This document shows positions 27,020 to 35,625 of a stretch of 43,746 bases of DNA, in pieces. The notes beneath the pieces are model-generated. The model searched no databases. It had not been told where the DNA came from and saw nothing but the letters and a program-made list of their open reading frames with translations. Every line of letters begins with the position of its first letter. The first letter of the stretch is position 1. The stretch comes from Liquorilactobacillus mali (GTDB lineage: Bacteria; Bacillota; Bacilli; Lactobacillales; Lactobacillaceae): the NCBI RefSeq assembly GCF_001437155.1, contig NZ_JQAR01000020.1:1-43746 (forward strand), written 5' to 3'. The translations under genes were made by a program, and so were the position numbers.

Positions 27020-28315
27020 ATGAGTAAAAAAATCTATTACACAAACAGCCAACTGCAGCCTGTAGATGAAAAAAAACTGATTGCTTTGGCCTCAAAATAT
27101 GATAATGCTTTTATATTTCAAACTCCTGAAGGTCTCAGGCTCTATTCATTTGGCTCCCTTTCGCAAATAACTCCTGGCGGCCAAGAAAATCAGTTTACTG
27201 CTGTTTCTCACTGGAAAGATCATTTACATTCACTGCTCACTCCTATAAATGCGAATGTCCCTCCACAGGTTGTTGGAGGGTTTAGTTTTTCATCCAAACA
27301 AACTGGTAAATCAGTCTGGGGTAATTTAACAAACGGTTATTTCTTTTTACCAAAATATATAGTTATCATTGAAAATAATAACTTCACACTTATAACTAGC
27401 AGCTTTAATAAAAGCGAGATCATACAAGAAAAGATTGCTTTTATTTCTCAGTTGTCTGTCATTTCTATATCAAATCGACAATTGAATAATATAATAGTGG
27501 CGAAGAAAGAACTTAATGTAGATAAATGGGCAGCTGCCGTTGCAAAAACAACCAAACTTATCAAAGAAAACGATTTAAAAAAAGTTGTCCTTGCACGGAA
27601 CTTGCAAATTGAATTAGCCCACGAACCCGAGCTTTGCTTGCTGTGGCAAAGGCTTCAGCTTACACAGCCTAATACTTATCATATTCTTTTAAAACAAAAG
27701 GAATTGCTCTTTCTTAGCGCAACTCCAGAGCGTTTCGCCAAGTTTGGTGCCGCTTATTTTGAAACCGCTGCAGTTGCTGGAACAACTCGTCGTGGAGGTA
27801 CTGCATTAGAAGACAAACAATTAGGGAACATACTCCTTGCGGATAAAAAAAATCGCAGCGAGCAACAATTTGTCGTCAACGAAATTAATAGCAGTTTGAA
27901 AAAAGCTGGTTTAGTTACCCATCATCCCATGGAACCGATCTTACTCAAAAACAAAAATGTGCAACATCTTTTTACTCCTATCAAAGGAACCGGTTCCTAT
28001 GACTTATTTTCTTTATTGAACAACCTGCACCCTACTCCTGCGTTAGGAGGACTACCACGAAAAAAAGCATTACTGCAGATTGATAAAATAGAGCCCTTTA
28101 CCCGCGGACTGTTTGGGGCACCCATTGGTCATATTTCGTTTGACGGTACTGGCGAACTAGCGGTCGGGATTCGTTCTGGTATTATAAGCGGTACTACAGC
28201 ATTCTTATTTGCAGGTGCTGGAATCGTTGCCGACTCAGTACCCGAGACTGAAGTTGCAGAGACCAGAATGAAATTTAATCCAATCTTGAATATTTTAAAG
28301 GAAGATAATGAATGA
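27020..28315 (+). CDS. menF: Isochorismate synthase
   Basis: Converts chorismate to isochorismate, the first committed step to menaquinone. 431 residues, chorismate-binding fold. VVLARN (about 190-195) and AATPERF-type LSATPERFAKFG (about 232-243) mark the core. FETAAVAGTTRRGG carries the typical glycine-rich loop, and the C-terminal LFAGAGIVADSVPETEVAETRMKF holds the metal-site glutamates. It overlaps menD by 4 bases (ATGA), heading a menF-menD-menH-menC operon. It competes for chorismate with the aromatic operon at 34-40 kb. Confidence 0.94.
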   Translation: MSKKIYYTNSQLQPVDEKKLIALASKYDNAFIFQTPEGLRLYSFGSLSQITPGGQENQFTAVSHWKDHLHSLLTPINANVPPQVVGGFSFSSKQTGKSVWGNLTNGYFFLPKYIVIIENNNFTLITSSFNKSEIIQEKIAFISQLSVISISNRQLNNIIVAKKELNVDKWAAAVAKTTKLIKENDLKKVVLARNLQIELAHEPELCLLWQRLQLTQPNTYHILLKQKELLFLSATPERFAKFGAAYFETAAVAGTTRRGGTALEDKQLGNILLADKKNRSEQQFVVNEINSSLKKAGLVTHHPMEPILLKNKNVQHLFTPIKGTGSYDLFSLLNNLHPTPALGGLPRKKALLQIDKIEPFTRGLFGAPIGHISFDGTGELAVGIRSGIISGTTAFLFAGAGIVADSVPETEVAETRMKFNPILNILKEDNE

Positions 28316-30012
28316 AACAAAATGAAACTTTAACAAACCACATCTCACTTATTCTAAACGGATTGTTGCTTCAAGGACTCACAACAGCCGTAATTGCACC
28401 AGGGTCACGTTCAACTCCCTTTGCCTTGGCATTAGCACAGTTAGCACGTGAACAAAAAATTCAACTCTTTGTTGATGTTGATGAGCGATCGGCTGCTTTT
28501 TTTGCCTTAGGAATTGCAAAGAAAACTAACAAACCTGTTTTAATAGTATGTACTTCGGGAACTGCCGCGGCAAATTTTTATCCTGCAGTCTGTGAAGCCG
28601 CAATTTCACATGTCCCATTGCTTGTACTAACCACTGATCGTCCACCTGAACTCACAAAAATTGCTGCACCTCAAGCACTTGACCAAGATCATTTTTTTGG
28701 TAACCAAGTTAAGGACTTTTTTGAACTCCCATTACCTGAAACTAATCAGAGCTCACAAGACTATACTAATTATGTCGTTCAAAAAAGTTTTCAAGTTGCA
28801 CAAAGTAATCCTGCGGGTCCTGTTCATCTTAATCAGCCTTTGCGCAAACCTTTGATGCCTGAATTACCAATCAAATTCGATCAAGACCAACAGAAATATG
28901 CTTTGCTTCCAAGCACTCCTGCCTTGCCCACTAATCTGATTACAGAACTGCATGCTTCACTACAGAAGAAGCGAGGAATAATTCTGGCTGGGCCAAACCA
29001 GCGTACAACTTCTAATACTGCTATGCTTGAATGGGCAAAAAAAAGCGGTTGGCCGATACTAGCTGATCCTTTAAGTCAATTACGTGGCCCTTCTAGGCCT
29101 AATGTTATTACTTGTTATGATTCTTTATTGAAAACCAAATCAGATAAATTAACTGACTTGACCCCAGAAGTTATTATTAGAACTGGTCAAACATTTGTTG
29201 CAGCCTCATTAGCTTTATTTTTAAAAGAAAGTCATGCTACAATTTACTCACTTGATGAAGGAAACAAACTCAATGACTATACAAAGACTGCGACATTTTC
29301 GTTAGACATATCACCAGAGGCTTTCTTTAATCAACTCCCACCTGTCAGCGTACATGGTGAATGGTTACACAAGTGGTCCACACTTGAAAAAGCATATACC
29401 TCTATCAACAAAATCGATCCTACTAGTACATTGAATGAACTGGATGTCGTCAGAGTAATTTCAGCAACCAAGAACAAAGAGCGTAATTTGTTTATCAGTA
29501 ATTCAATGCCAATTCGTGATGTCGATAGTGTTTTCCAGCCTTCGACTTTCCTTCGTGTTTTCTGTAATCGTGGGGCAAATGGCATTGATGGTGTTGTATC
29601 AACAGCTTTGGGAATCAGCACAAAATCCACTGATAATCTTTTATTAATTGGCGATTTAGCCTTTTTTCACGACATGAATGGCTTAATGATGGCAAAGAAA
29701 TATCATTTAAAAATAAAAATTATTGTTATCAATAATAATGGTGGTGGCATATTTTCATTCCTTCCTCAGGCGGGAAGTCCAGGCTTCGAAGATGTCTTTG
29801 GGACACCACTCGATATTGATATTGAGCAAGTAGCTAGTCTATACCACGCACAATATTCATTAGTTACGACTGTAACCGACTTGAAAGAACATTTGAGTAC
29901 ACCTGCGCATACACTCGAAATCATTGAAGTAAAGACTAATAGAAAAGATAATGTTGCCCTTCGTCAGGAATTAGTTGATCGATTTGCAAGGCAAATTGCA
30001 AAGGAGCTTTAA
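28312..30012 (+). CDS. menD: SEPHCHC synthase (2-oxoglutarate decarboxylase), ThDP-dependent
   Basis: Adds the succinyl semialdehyde unit from 2-oxoglutarate to isochorismate. 566 residues, the normal MenD length. The N-terminal APGSRSTPFALALAQLA (about 24-40) and VDERSAAFFALGIAK motifs, and the ThDP-magnesium motif from LLIGDLAFFHDMNGLM (about 443-458) to NNNGGGIFSFLPQ, are all present. AAGGAAG precedes the start, inside menF. Confidence 0.96.
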   Translation: MKQNETLTNHISLILNGLLLQGLTTAVIAPGSRSTPFALALAQLAREQKIQLFVDVDERSAAFFALGIAKKTNKPVLIVCTSGTAAANFYPAVCEAAISHVPLLVLTTDRPPELTKIAAPQALDQDHFFGNQVKDFFELPLPETNQSSQDYTNYVVQKSFQVAQSNPAGPVHLNQPLRKPLMPELPIKFDQDQQKYALLPSTPALPTNLITELHASLQKKRGIILAGPNQRTTSNTAMLEWAKKSGWPILADPLSQLRGPSRPNVITCYDSLLKTKSDKLTDLTPEVIIRTGQTFVAASLALFLKESHATIYSLDEGNKLNDYTKTATFSLDISPEAFFNQLPPVSVHGEWLHKWSTLEKAYTSINKIDPTSTLNELDVVRVISATKNKERNLFISNSMPIRDVDSVFQPSTFLRVFCNRGANGIDGVVSTALGISTKSTDNLLLIGDLAFFHDMNGLMMAKKYHLKIKIIVINNNGGGIFSFLPQAGSPGFEDVFGTPLDIDIEQVASLYHAQYSLVTTVTDLKEHLSTPAHTLEIIEVKTNRKDNVALRQELVDRFARQIAKEL

Positions 30013-30014
30013 TA

Positions 30015-30824
30015 ATGTTTTTTAAAACCAAGTTTTCGAAATATTACTACACAGTATTCAAAAATGGGTCTGCACCATTTTGTTGGTTGCTTCTGCATGG
30101 CTTTATGGGATCGCACAGAGAATATCTTAATATTGCAAAAAAACTTCCTGGAATGATTATTATTCCTGACTTATTGGGACATGGACAATCTGAAAGTACT
30201 GGAAATATTGAATGTTTTTCCATTGAACAACAAGCCGATGATTTGGCCACATTATCCAGACAAATTACTAATCAAAAAGTCAATGTTTGGGGCTATTCAA
30301 TGGGTGGTCGACTAGCACTTGCTCTAGCATTCAGGCACCCTAATATTGTGAATCATCTCTACCTAGAAAGCAGCACTGCTGGAATTAAGGACAATTCTGC
30401 TCGCAAGGCTAGGATTGCTAACGATCAGCGCTTAGCTCTCAAACTGCAACAAGACAGCCTTGTCAATTTTGTAAATTTCTGGGAAAATCTTCCCCTCTTC
30501 AGTAGTCAAAAATGTTTGCCTTCCAAAGTCCAAGCATTTGTACGTACACAACGCCTGCAACAATCTAGCGCTGGTTTATCTAAAAGCCTTCTGGGGATGG
30601 GAACTGGCAAAATGCCTAATTACTGGGATGAACTGCCTTCATTGCAGACTATCACTACCCTTTTTGCCGGTGAATTTGATTTTAAATTCAGCAGCATTAC
30701 ACACGATATGCAACTTCTTATTCCTAATTCTGAACGCTTTGTCATATCAGGTGTTGGTCATAATATTCACCTAGAAAATCCTAATGAAATTTTGGCAATA
30801 ATACGCAAGAAGGAATGTATATGA
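30015..30824 (+). CDS. menH: SHCHC synthase, alpha/beta hydrolase MenH
   Basis: Eliminates pyruvate from SEPHCHC to give SHCHC. 269 residues, alpha/beta-hydrolase fold. The oxyanion motif LLLHGFMGS (25-33), the nucleophile Ser95 in GYSMGG, and the C-terminal His in GVGHNIHLENP can be seen, with an Asp in GEFDFKF as the likely third residue. Starts 2 bases after menD with AAGGAG in the menD end; the menC start overlaps its stop. Confidence 0.92.
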   Translation: MFFKTKFSKYYYTVFKNGSAPFCWLLLHGFMGSHREYLNIAKKLPGMIIIPDLLGHGQSESTGNIECFSIEQQADDLATLSRQITNQKVNVWGYSMGGRLALALAFRHPNIVNHLYLESSTAGIKDNSARKARIANDQRLALKLQQDSLVNFVNFWENLPLFSSQKCLPSKVQAFVRTQRLQQSSAGLSKSLLGMGTGKMPNYWDELPSLQTITTLFAGEFDFKFSSITHDMQLLIPNSERFVISGVGHNIHLENPNEILAIIRKKECI

Positions 30825-31939
30825 AAATTATAAAGATGCACTTGCTCCCAATAAAACTCCAGTTAAAGAAACCCTTTATCAGTAATCACGAAACAATTTC
30901 AGAACGGGAAATCACAGTTATTGGATTAAAAAATGATGCAGGTATCTGGGGCTACGGCGAACTTGAAGCTTTTTCTGCACCCTACTACACGCCAGAAACT
31001 CAAGAATCGGCTCGTTTAATTATTAGGAAAGTAATCGGTCCTTTATTAAAAAACATTCAAATCAACCAACCAGAAGAAATAACAATTATTTTTAACAACA
31101 TTGCGGGAAATCAGATGGCAAAGGCTGCAGTTGAAACAGCCATATGGGATCTTTTTGCAAAAACTCAAAAGAAAACATTAGCTGAACTAATCGCACAGAA
31201 AATGAATACTACGTATCGTCAAAATGTCCCAGTGGGGATCAGTATCGGGGCTAAATCTTCTCTTGTAGATCTAAAAAATACGATCATTTCCGCAAATGCT
31301 CAAGGTTACCGGCGAATCAAGATCAAAGTGACTTCATCTGAAGAACTTGATATTATAAAAAGAATATTGCAAGAATTTCCAGATCTAACTTTCATGATTG
31401 ATGCAAACTCAAGTTTCAGCTTAAAAACAACCACCAAATTTGCTGAACTTGCCGCACCTAATCTAGTAATGATTGAACAGCCTTTGCGAACCACTGATTT
31501 TGTTGACCATTCCAGACTTCAATCAAGAATCAAAACCCGACTTTGTCTTGATGAAAATATATTTTCACTGGATGATGTAAAAACAGCATGTATGCTTAAA
31601 AGTGCCCAAGCAATAAATTTAAAAATTGCTCGCGTTGGCGGAATAACAAACGCATTGGCAATAATAAACTTTTGCTGGGAACACAAACTCTTGGTATGGT
31701 GTGGTGGCATGCTCGAAGCTGGTATTGGTCGTGCAACTAATCTAGCAATTGCAAGCCTGACCGGATTAAACTTCCCTGGTGATATTTCAGCATCTTCTCG
31801 CTACTATTTTAAGGATGTTATAACGTCTGAGTTCATACTTGAACACGGCATGCTCTCAGTTCCGGACGAATTAGGTATCGGAGTTGTCCTCAATTCCAAG
31901 TACCAAAAGGCACTTCAAAATACAGTTTCTCTTCTATAA
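30821..31939 (+). CDS. menC: o-Succinylbenzoate synthase
   Basis: Dehydrates SHCHC to o-succinylbenzoate. 372 residues, enolase superfamily. The KIKVTSSEELDIIKR segment provides the catalytic KxK lysine, metal ligands are in FMIDANSSF, MIEQPL and LCLDENIF, and LKIARVGG holds the second-half lysine. ATG 30821 is used because AAGAAGGA is 7 bases upstream; the ATG at 30815 abuts it. menE, menB and menA are not in the window, so they must lie elsewhere if the pathway is complete. Confidence 0.94.
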   Translation: MKIIKMHLLPIKLQLKKPFISNHETISEREITVIGLKNDAGIWGYGELEAFSAPYYTPETQESARLIIRKVIGPLLKNIQINQPEEITIIFNNIAGNQMAKAAVETAIWDLFAKTQKKTLAELIAQKMNTTYRQNVPVGISIGAKSSLVDLKNTIISANAQGYRRIKIKVTSSEELDIIKRILQEFPDLTFMIDANSSFSLKTTTKFAELAAPNLVMIEQPLRTTDFVDHSRLQSRIKTRLCLDENIFSLDDVKTACMLKSAQAINLKIARVGGITNALAIINFCWEHKLLVWCGGMLEAGIGRATNLAIASLTGLNFPGDISASSRYYFKDVITSEFILEHGMLSVPDELGIGVVLNSKYQKALQNTVSLL

Positions 31940-32031
31940 TTTTTTAATCTTTAAAAAAAACTAGAATTATCGTCACAAATAATTCACATTTTTACTCTAC
32001 AATTCATTACATACCCTAGTAATATATCTTT

Positions 32032-32167
32032 TTCTTTTCCCTTGTTGTAAGAGCTGATAACTCATACAACAAATGATATCTATGTCTTTGACGCTCCCCC
32101 AAGTGTTAGAAATTTCTAGATATCATAGCGGACACAGTCATTGTTGATTGTGTCTTTTTTTATTATT
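32032..32167 (+). ncRNA. Candidate small RNA B with a CUCCCCC hairpin loop and its own terminator
   Basis: The 416-base gap between menC and degV holds three consecutive hairpins. The first is TTGTTGTA.GAG / CTC.TACAACAA (about 32042-32072). The second has outer arms TGATATCTA / TAGATATCA (about 32074-32128) with an inner stem that presents TCCCCCAA from GCTCCCCCAAG. The third is GACACA...TGTGTC followed by seven T (about 32131-32161). A weak promoter, TCTACA (31996-32001), 18 bases, TAATAT (32020-32025), precedes them. The gap after the terminator (32170-32340) is A/T-rich and holds the degV promoter region only. Confidence 0.55.
32131..32162 (+). terminator. Intrinsic terminator of candidate small RNA B
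   Basis: Stem GACACA.TCA / TGA.TGTGTC followed by TTTTTTT. It lies nearly 200 bases past menC and could also end the men transcript. Confidence 0.8.
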
Positions 32168-32355
32168 TTACCAAGTATAATCAATAACTAGATTCTCTTA
32201 TTTCTGTTATAATTTACGTAGTATAATTATTAGTTATCTAGACTTAGAGTTTACATGATGTTGAATTAAAAACTATTTAGCGTATAATAAGTGTATAATA
32301 TGATAAGTAATGTTAATAAATAAAAAGCAGATTAAAAATCTAAGGAGCATACAGC

Positions 32356-33210
32356 ATGACTAAATCCATTAAAATCCTGACTGACTCTTCAATTCAACTC
32401 ACGGATGAAGAATTGAAAGAATACTCGATTAATATTATTCCTTTGTCCATTGAGATTGACGGAAAAACATTCATAGATGGTGAAAACATCTCGCGCCAAG
32501 AACTTATTGATCATCTGCGTGCTGGAAGATTTCCCAAAACCAGCCAACCAGCCCTAGGAAAGTTTGTGGAAATGTATGATGAGCTTGGTGCAGACGGCAG
32601 CTCAGTTCTTGCAATTATGATTTCTGATGTTTTAAGTGGTACTTGTGCAACTGCACAAACCGCTGCTGGTATGACAGATACTGAAGTAACTGTTATTAAC
32701 AGCAAATCTACAGATCGTGGTCTGGCGTATCAGGTAATTGCAGCAGCAAAAGATGTGGCTGCTGGAAAAAGTATTGAGGAAATTAAAGAACATTGTCTAG
32801 AAATCCATAAACGTACTAAAATCAGTGTTTTGATTGATAATTTAGATTGTTTGGTAAAAGGTGGGCGTGTAAGTCGTTTAGCTGGTACCCTGACGAAACT
32901 AATCAACCTCAAAGTTATTGTTGAGTTGGGTGATAAAAGCCTTGATCCTGTTGTAAAAGGAAGAAGCAAAAAAACCTTCGTTAAATTCTGCGAAGAACTT
33001 GCCAAGCGTCACATTGATAATCCAATCATTGACTTATCTCTTTCGCATGTCGATCCAGAACCTGAATTTTTAGAAAGACTAAAGAAAACAATATTGGGTG
33101 AAAATAGCCATGTTCCATCTTTGATAAGACTGACAAGCCCAATAATCATGACTCATACAGGATTAAATGCTATTGGCGTGATTACCCTATCAGAAAAAGA
33201 AGATCTTTAA
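32356..33210 (+). CDS. DegV family fatty-acid-binding protein
   Basis: 284 residues. Binds a fatty acid in the cytoplasm; in staphylococci such proteins (FakB) hand it to the kinase FakA. The N-terminal KILTDSSIQLTDEEL, the KTSQPALGKFVEMYDEL segment with Thr-Ser near residue 57, and DVLSGTCATAQTAAG are diagnostic. AAGGAG precedes the ATG. Monocistronic. fakA is not in the window, and lipid specificity cannot be told. Confidence 0.9.
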   Translation: MTKSIKILTDSSIQLTDEELKEYSINIIPLSIEIDGKTFIDGENISRQELIDHLRAGRFPKTSQPALGKFVEMYDELGADGSSVLAIMISDVLSGTCATAQTAAGMTDTEVTVINSKSTDRGLAYQVIAAAKDVAAGKSIEEIKEHCLEIHKRTKISVLIDNLDCLVKGGRVSRLAGTLTKLINLKVIVELGDKSLDPVVKGRSKKTFVKFCEELAKRHIDNPIIDLSLSHVDPEPEFLERLKKTILGENSHVPSLIRLTSPIIMTHTGLNAIGVITLSEKEDL

Positions 33211-33302
33211 AAATCAGTCGATCATTTCATTTACTCACATTTTTAGTTATTTGAAGTCATGGATAATTTCGAGTTATGAAACATGTTTATATAGAATAAA
33301 TA

Positions 33303-33342
33303 AAGGAGCTGGGTCAAAATATAACTTTTGGCTCTGCTCCTT
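33303..33342 (+). terminator. Terminator after degV, member 4 of the repeated hairpin family
   Basis: Arms AAGGAGC / GCTCCTT with an inner GGTCAAAA...CTTTTGGC stem. The TCAAAATATAACTTTTG core matches the other family members closely. Confidence 0.75.
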
Positions 33343-33417
33343 GTATTTATTCACAAAAGATTCAAAATCACCCCGACCAGCTATTCTAATGCAGATTTGT
33401 GTACATTTTCACTTTTC

Positions 33418-33446
33418 TTTACAATCACATTCATCTTGTATATACT
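33418..33446 (+). promoter_or_regulatory. Promoter of the doxX-like gene
   Basis: TTTACA (33418-33423), 17-base spacer, TATACT (33441-33446). Confidence 0.5.
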
Positions 33447-33487
33447 TACATTGTGAAAGCGAATTCATTAAATATGGAGGGATAATA

Positions 33488-33988
33488 ATGATAAAATGGC
33501 TACGCAGTTCAAATGTAAGCAGTATTTTATTAGCAATTATTAGAATTTATTTAGGTGTCCTGTGGCTAATGACCGGAATTGAAAAAGTCGGCAATTTTTC
33601 TGCGGAAAAATTTATATCTGCAGCAATTAAGACGCCTGTACTTGATCCAACAGGCCATTCTGCATACGGTTGGTTTACCTCAATTCTGGAAAATTTCGTT
33701 GCTCCAAATATTGGTGTTTTTAATTTTCTAGTAGTTTGGGGCGAAATATTCATTGGTCTTGGTTTAATTTTTGGTGCATTTACCACAACAGCAACATTCT
33801 TTGCACTTATGATGAACTTCAGCTATATATTGGCTGGAAGTATCTCAGTTAATCCTAAATATATTTTCCTCGAATTTATAATTATCATTGCTGGTTACAA
33901 TGCTGGAAAAATTGGGTTAGATCGCTTCATCATCCCGTTTATCCGCGAAAAAGCTCCTTTTCTCAAGAATTCGGTCGAAAACTATTGA
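33488..33988 (+). CDS. DoxX family membrane protein
   Basis: 166 residues, four membrane helices. The N-terminal helix with LAIIRIYLGVLWLMTGIEKV is typical of DoxX/DoxD-like proteins, and GEIFIGLGLIFGAFT forms a later helix. The start ATG 33488 has GGAGGGATAAT just upstream; the longer frame from 33251 crosses the degV terminator and is rejected. Homologues are related to the small subunit of thiosulfate:quinone oxidoreductase, but most bacterial members have no known role. Convergent with aroK. Confidence 0.82.
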   Translation: MIKWLRSSNVSSILLAIIRIYLGVLWLMTGIEKVGNFSAEKFISAAIKTPVLDPTGHSAYGWFTSILENFVAPNIGVFNFLVVWGEIFIGLGLIFGAFTTTATFFALMMNFSYILAGSISVNPKYIFLEFIIIIAGYNAGKIGLDRFIIPFIREKAPFLKNSVENY

Positions 33989-33999
33989 TTCTATAACAG

Positions 34000-34017
34000 C
34001 TAATTATTGTAAATTAG
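34000..34017. terminator. Weak hairpin between doxX and aroK
   Basis: Short stem CTAATT (34000-34005) / AATTAG (34012-34017), with the aroK stop inside it. Possibly a weak terminator for the aromatic operon. Confidence 0.3.
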
Positions 34018-34517
34018 TTTACTGATAAATACTTGTAAATTTGTTCAGTAATTTCTAGTGGTGAATGATTATCTGTGTTTATACACAAATTAGCGCATTT
34101 TTGATAAAAGGGCATTCTTTTAAACTGCAGCTCCGCTAATTGTTCTACTGACATTTGATTTACAAGTGGTCTTTCTTTGCTCTTACCCACTCGTTCTAAA
34201 ATCGTATTTGTTGAGGCTTCTAGCAGTATCACAGGTGCCTTTGTTGCTTGTAGTATTTCTAAGTTTTGCATACTAATTGGAGTTCCTCCACCTGTTGAGA
34301 GGACTCCATTTTTTTTCAATTGATTCAATAAGATTTGGTGTTCTAATTCACGAAATTTTTTCTCACCATAGTTTGAGAAAAATTCTGGTATTGTTTGTCC
34401 AGCATTTTCAACAATTTCTTGATCTAGGTCTGTGTGTGGCACCAATAAAGTCTTAGCTAGCATCCTTCCTATTGTTGTCTTCCCACTTCCCATAAAACCA
34501 ATCAAGATAGCATCCAT
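34014..34517 (-). CDS. aroK: Shikimate kinase
   Basis: Phosphorylates shikimate at the 3-hydroxyl with ATP. 167 residues. The Walker A loop GFMGSGKTT spans 7-15; the shikimate-binding DLDQEIVENAG (about 32-42) and the GGGTPIS turn follow, then the lid KERPLV. Last gene of the aromatic operon; 3 bases separate it from the tyrA stop, with AAGGGGG inside the tyrA end. Confidence 0.95.
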   Translation of the reverse strand: MDAILIGFMGSGKTTIGRMLAKTLLVPHTDLDQEIVENAGQTIPEFFSNYGEKKFRELEHQILLNQLKKNGVLSTGGGTPISMQNLEILQATKAPVILLEASTNTILERVGKSKERPLVNQMSVEQLAELQFKRMPFYQKCANLCINTDNHSPLEITEQIYKYLSVN

Positions 34518-34520
34518 CTT

Positions 34521-35621
34521 CTATTCCCCCTTAACAATCTGGTATCCCTGACTCGAAAGTATTCTTTTTGCTTTCTCATAATCAATTTCTTTCATAAACG
34601 TCAGCTGTAAAATACCATCAATTTCTTCTCGGATCTCTAAAATCTGCAAATTAACTAAATTAATTTTATTGCATGCTAACAACTGCGTTACTCTTGCAAT
34701 TGCACCAACTTTATCTGGTATGTTAACAAATAAATCATAGAAATCTGGTAAGATATATTTTTTTTGGTTACTCAATTTATCACGACTATTCTTAGCTTGA
34801 AAGAATAAATTATAAAGATTTTCTTGGTTGCCATTTTTTAAATCATCTTGGACTTCAGAAAGCTGCTGCTGGTACTTTGCTAATTGAGTCGTGAGTATCG
34901 TTGTATTCGTTTTTAAAATCGCACTCCACATGTCTGGATCAGAAGAAGCAATTCTAGTAATTGATTTAAAGCCCCCGGCTGCCATCTTCATCCCCAATGG
35001 AGAATCTGCAAATTCATCTTGCGTTCGGTTTACCAAAGTTGCTGCAATGATATGCGGTAAATGGCTGATTTGTCCCACTAATTTGTCATGTGTGCTGGCA
35101 TCTACTTCAAACCACTTAACATTTGTTTCTTGCAACAATAACTGTAGCTTTTCTATCTGCTTATCTTTTGCCTTTGGTGCGACCAAAAAATAGAACGCAT
35201 TCTCAAATAAATCGGCTCTTCCAGCCGTAACACCAGTTTTATGCGATCCAGCCATTGGATGACCACCAATAAAAGTTACATTTGGTTGAATCAACTCTTT
35301 AGCCGCTTTTAAAACTGTTTGTTTTGTACTTCCCACATCTGTAACGATTGCATCCTTTTTTAACTGCATTTTGCTTAGTTCATGCAATGTAGTGACAATT
35401 TGATCCACGGGAGTTGCTAAAATAATAATATCGGCTGTTTTTACGGCCGCCAAATTTCCCGCAGCTCTATCAATTATTTTATTTGCAATTGCATAGTCCA
35501 ACGTATCTTTATCTTTATCAGCCGCAGTTATCACTATTTCTTCATTCTTTTTTTTAATTGCTCGTGCAAGTGAACTACCAATTAAGCCGAGCCCATTGAT
35601 AAAAACTTCCGTCGTACTCAT
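34521..35621 (-). CDS. tyrA: Prephenate dehydrogenase with C-terminal ACT domain
   Basis: Oxidative decarboxylation of prephenate to 4-hydroxyphenylpyruvate, the tyrosine branch. 366 residues. The N-terminal Rossmann motif INGLGLIGSSLARAI (8-22) binds NAD. VTDVGSTKQTVLKAA and FIGGHPMAGSHKTGVTAG carry the catalytic His and substrate-binding residues. The ACT domain, from about residue 293 (FVNIPDKVGAIARVTQLL), probably senses tyrosine. Prephenate comes from the chorismate mutase domain at the operon head. Ribosome binding site AAGGAG lies in the aroA end. Confidence 0.95.
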   Translation of the reverse strand: MSTTEVFINGLGLIGSSLARAIKKKNEEIVITAADKDKDTLDYAIANKIIDRAAGNLAAVKTADIIILATPVDQIVTTLHELSKMQLKKDAIVTDVGSTKQTVLKAAKELIQPNVTFIGGHPMAGSHKTGVTAGRADLFENAFYFLVAPKAKDKQIEKLQLLLQETNVKWFEVDASTHDKLVGQISHLPHIIAATLVNRTQDEFADSPLGMKMAAGGFKSITRIASSDPDMWSAILKTNTTILTTQLAKYQQQLSEVQDDLKNGNQENLYNLFFQAKNSRDKLSNQKKYILPDFYDLFVNIPDKVGAIARVTQLLACNKINLVNLQILEIREEIDGILQLTFMKEIDYEKAKRILSSQGYQIVKGE

Positions 35622-35625
35622 TGCA

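Noticed and set aside
33251-33487. N-terminal extension of the doxX-like gene
   Set aside because: It crosses the degV terminator and the promoter, while GGAGGG sits just before ATG 33488.
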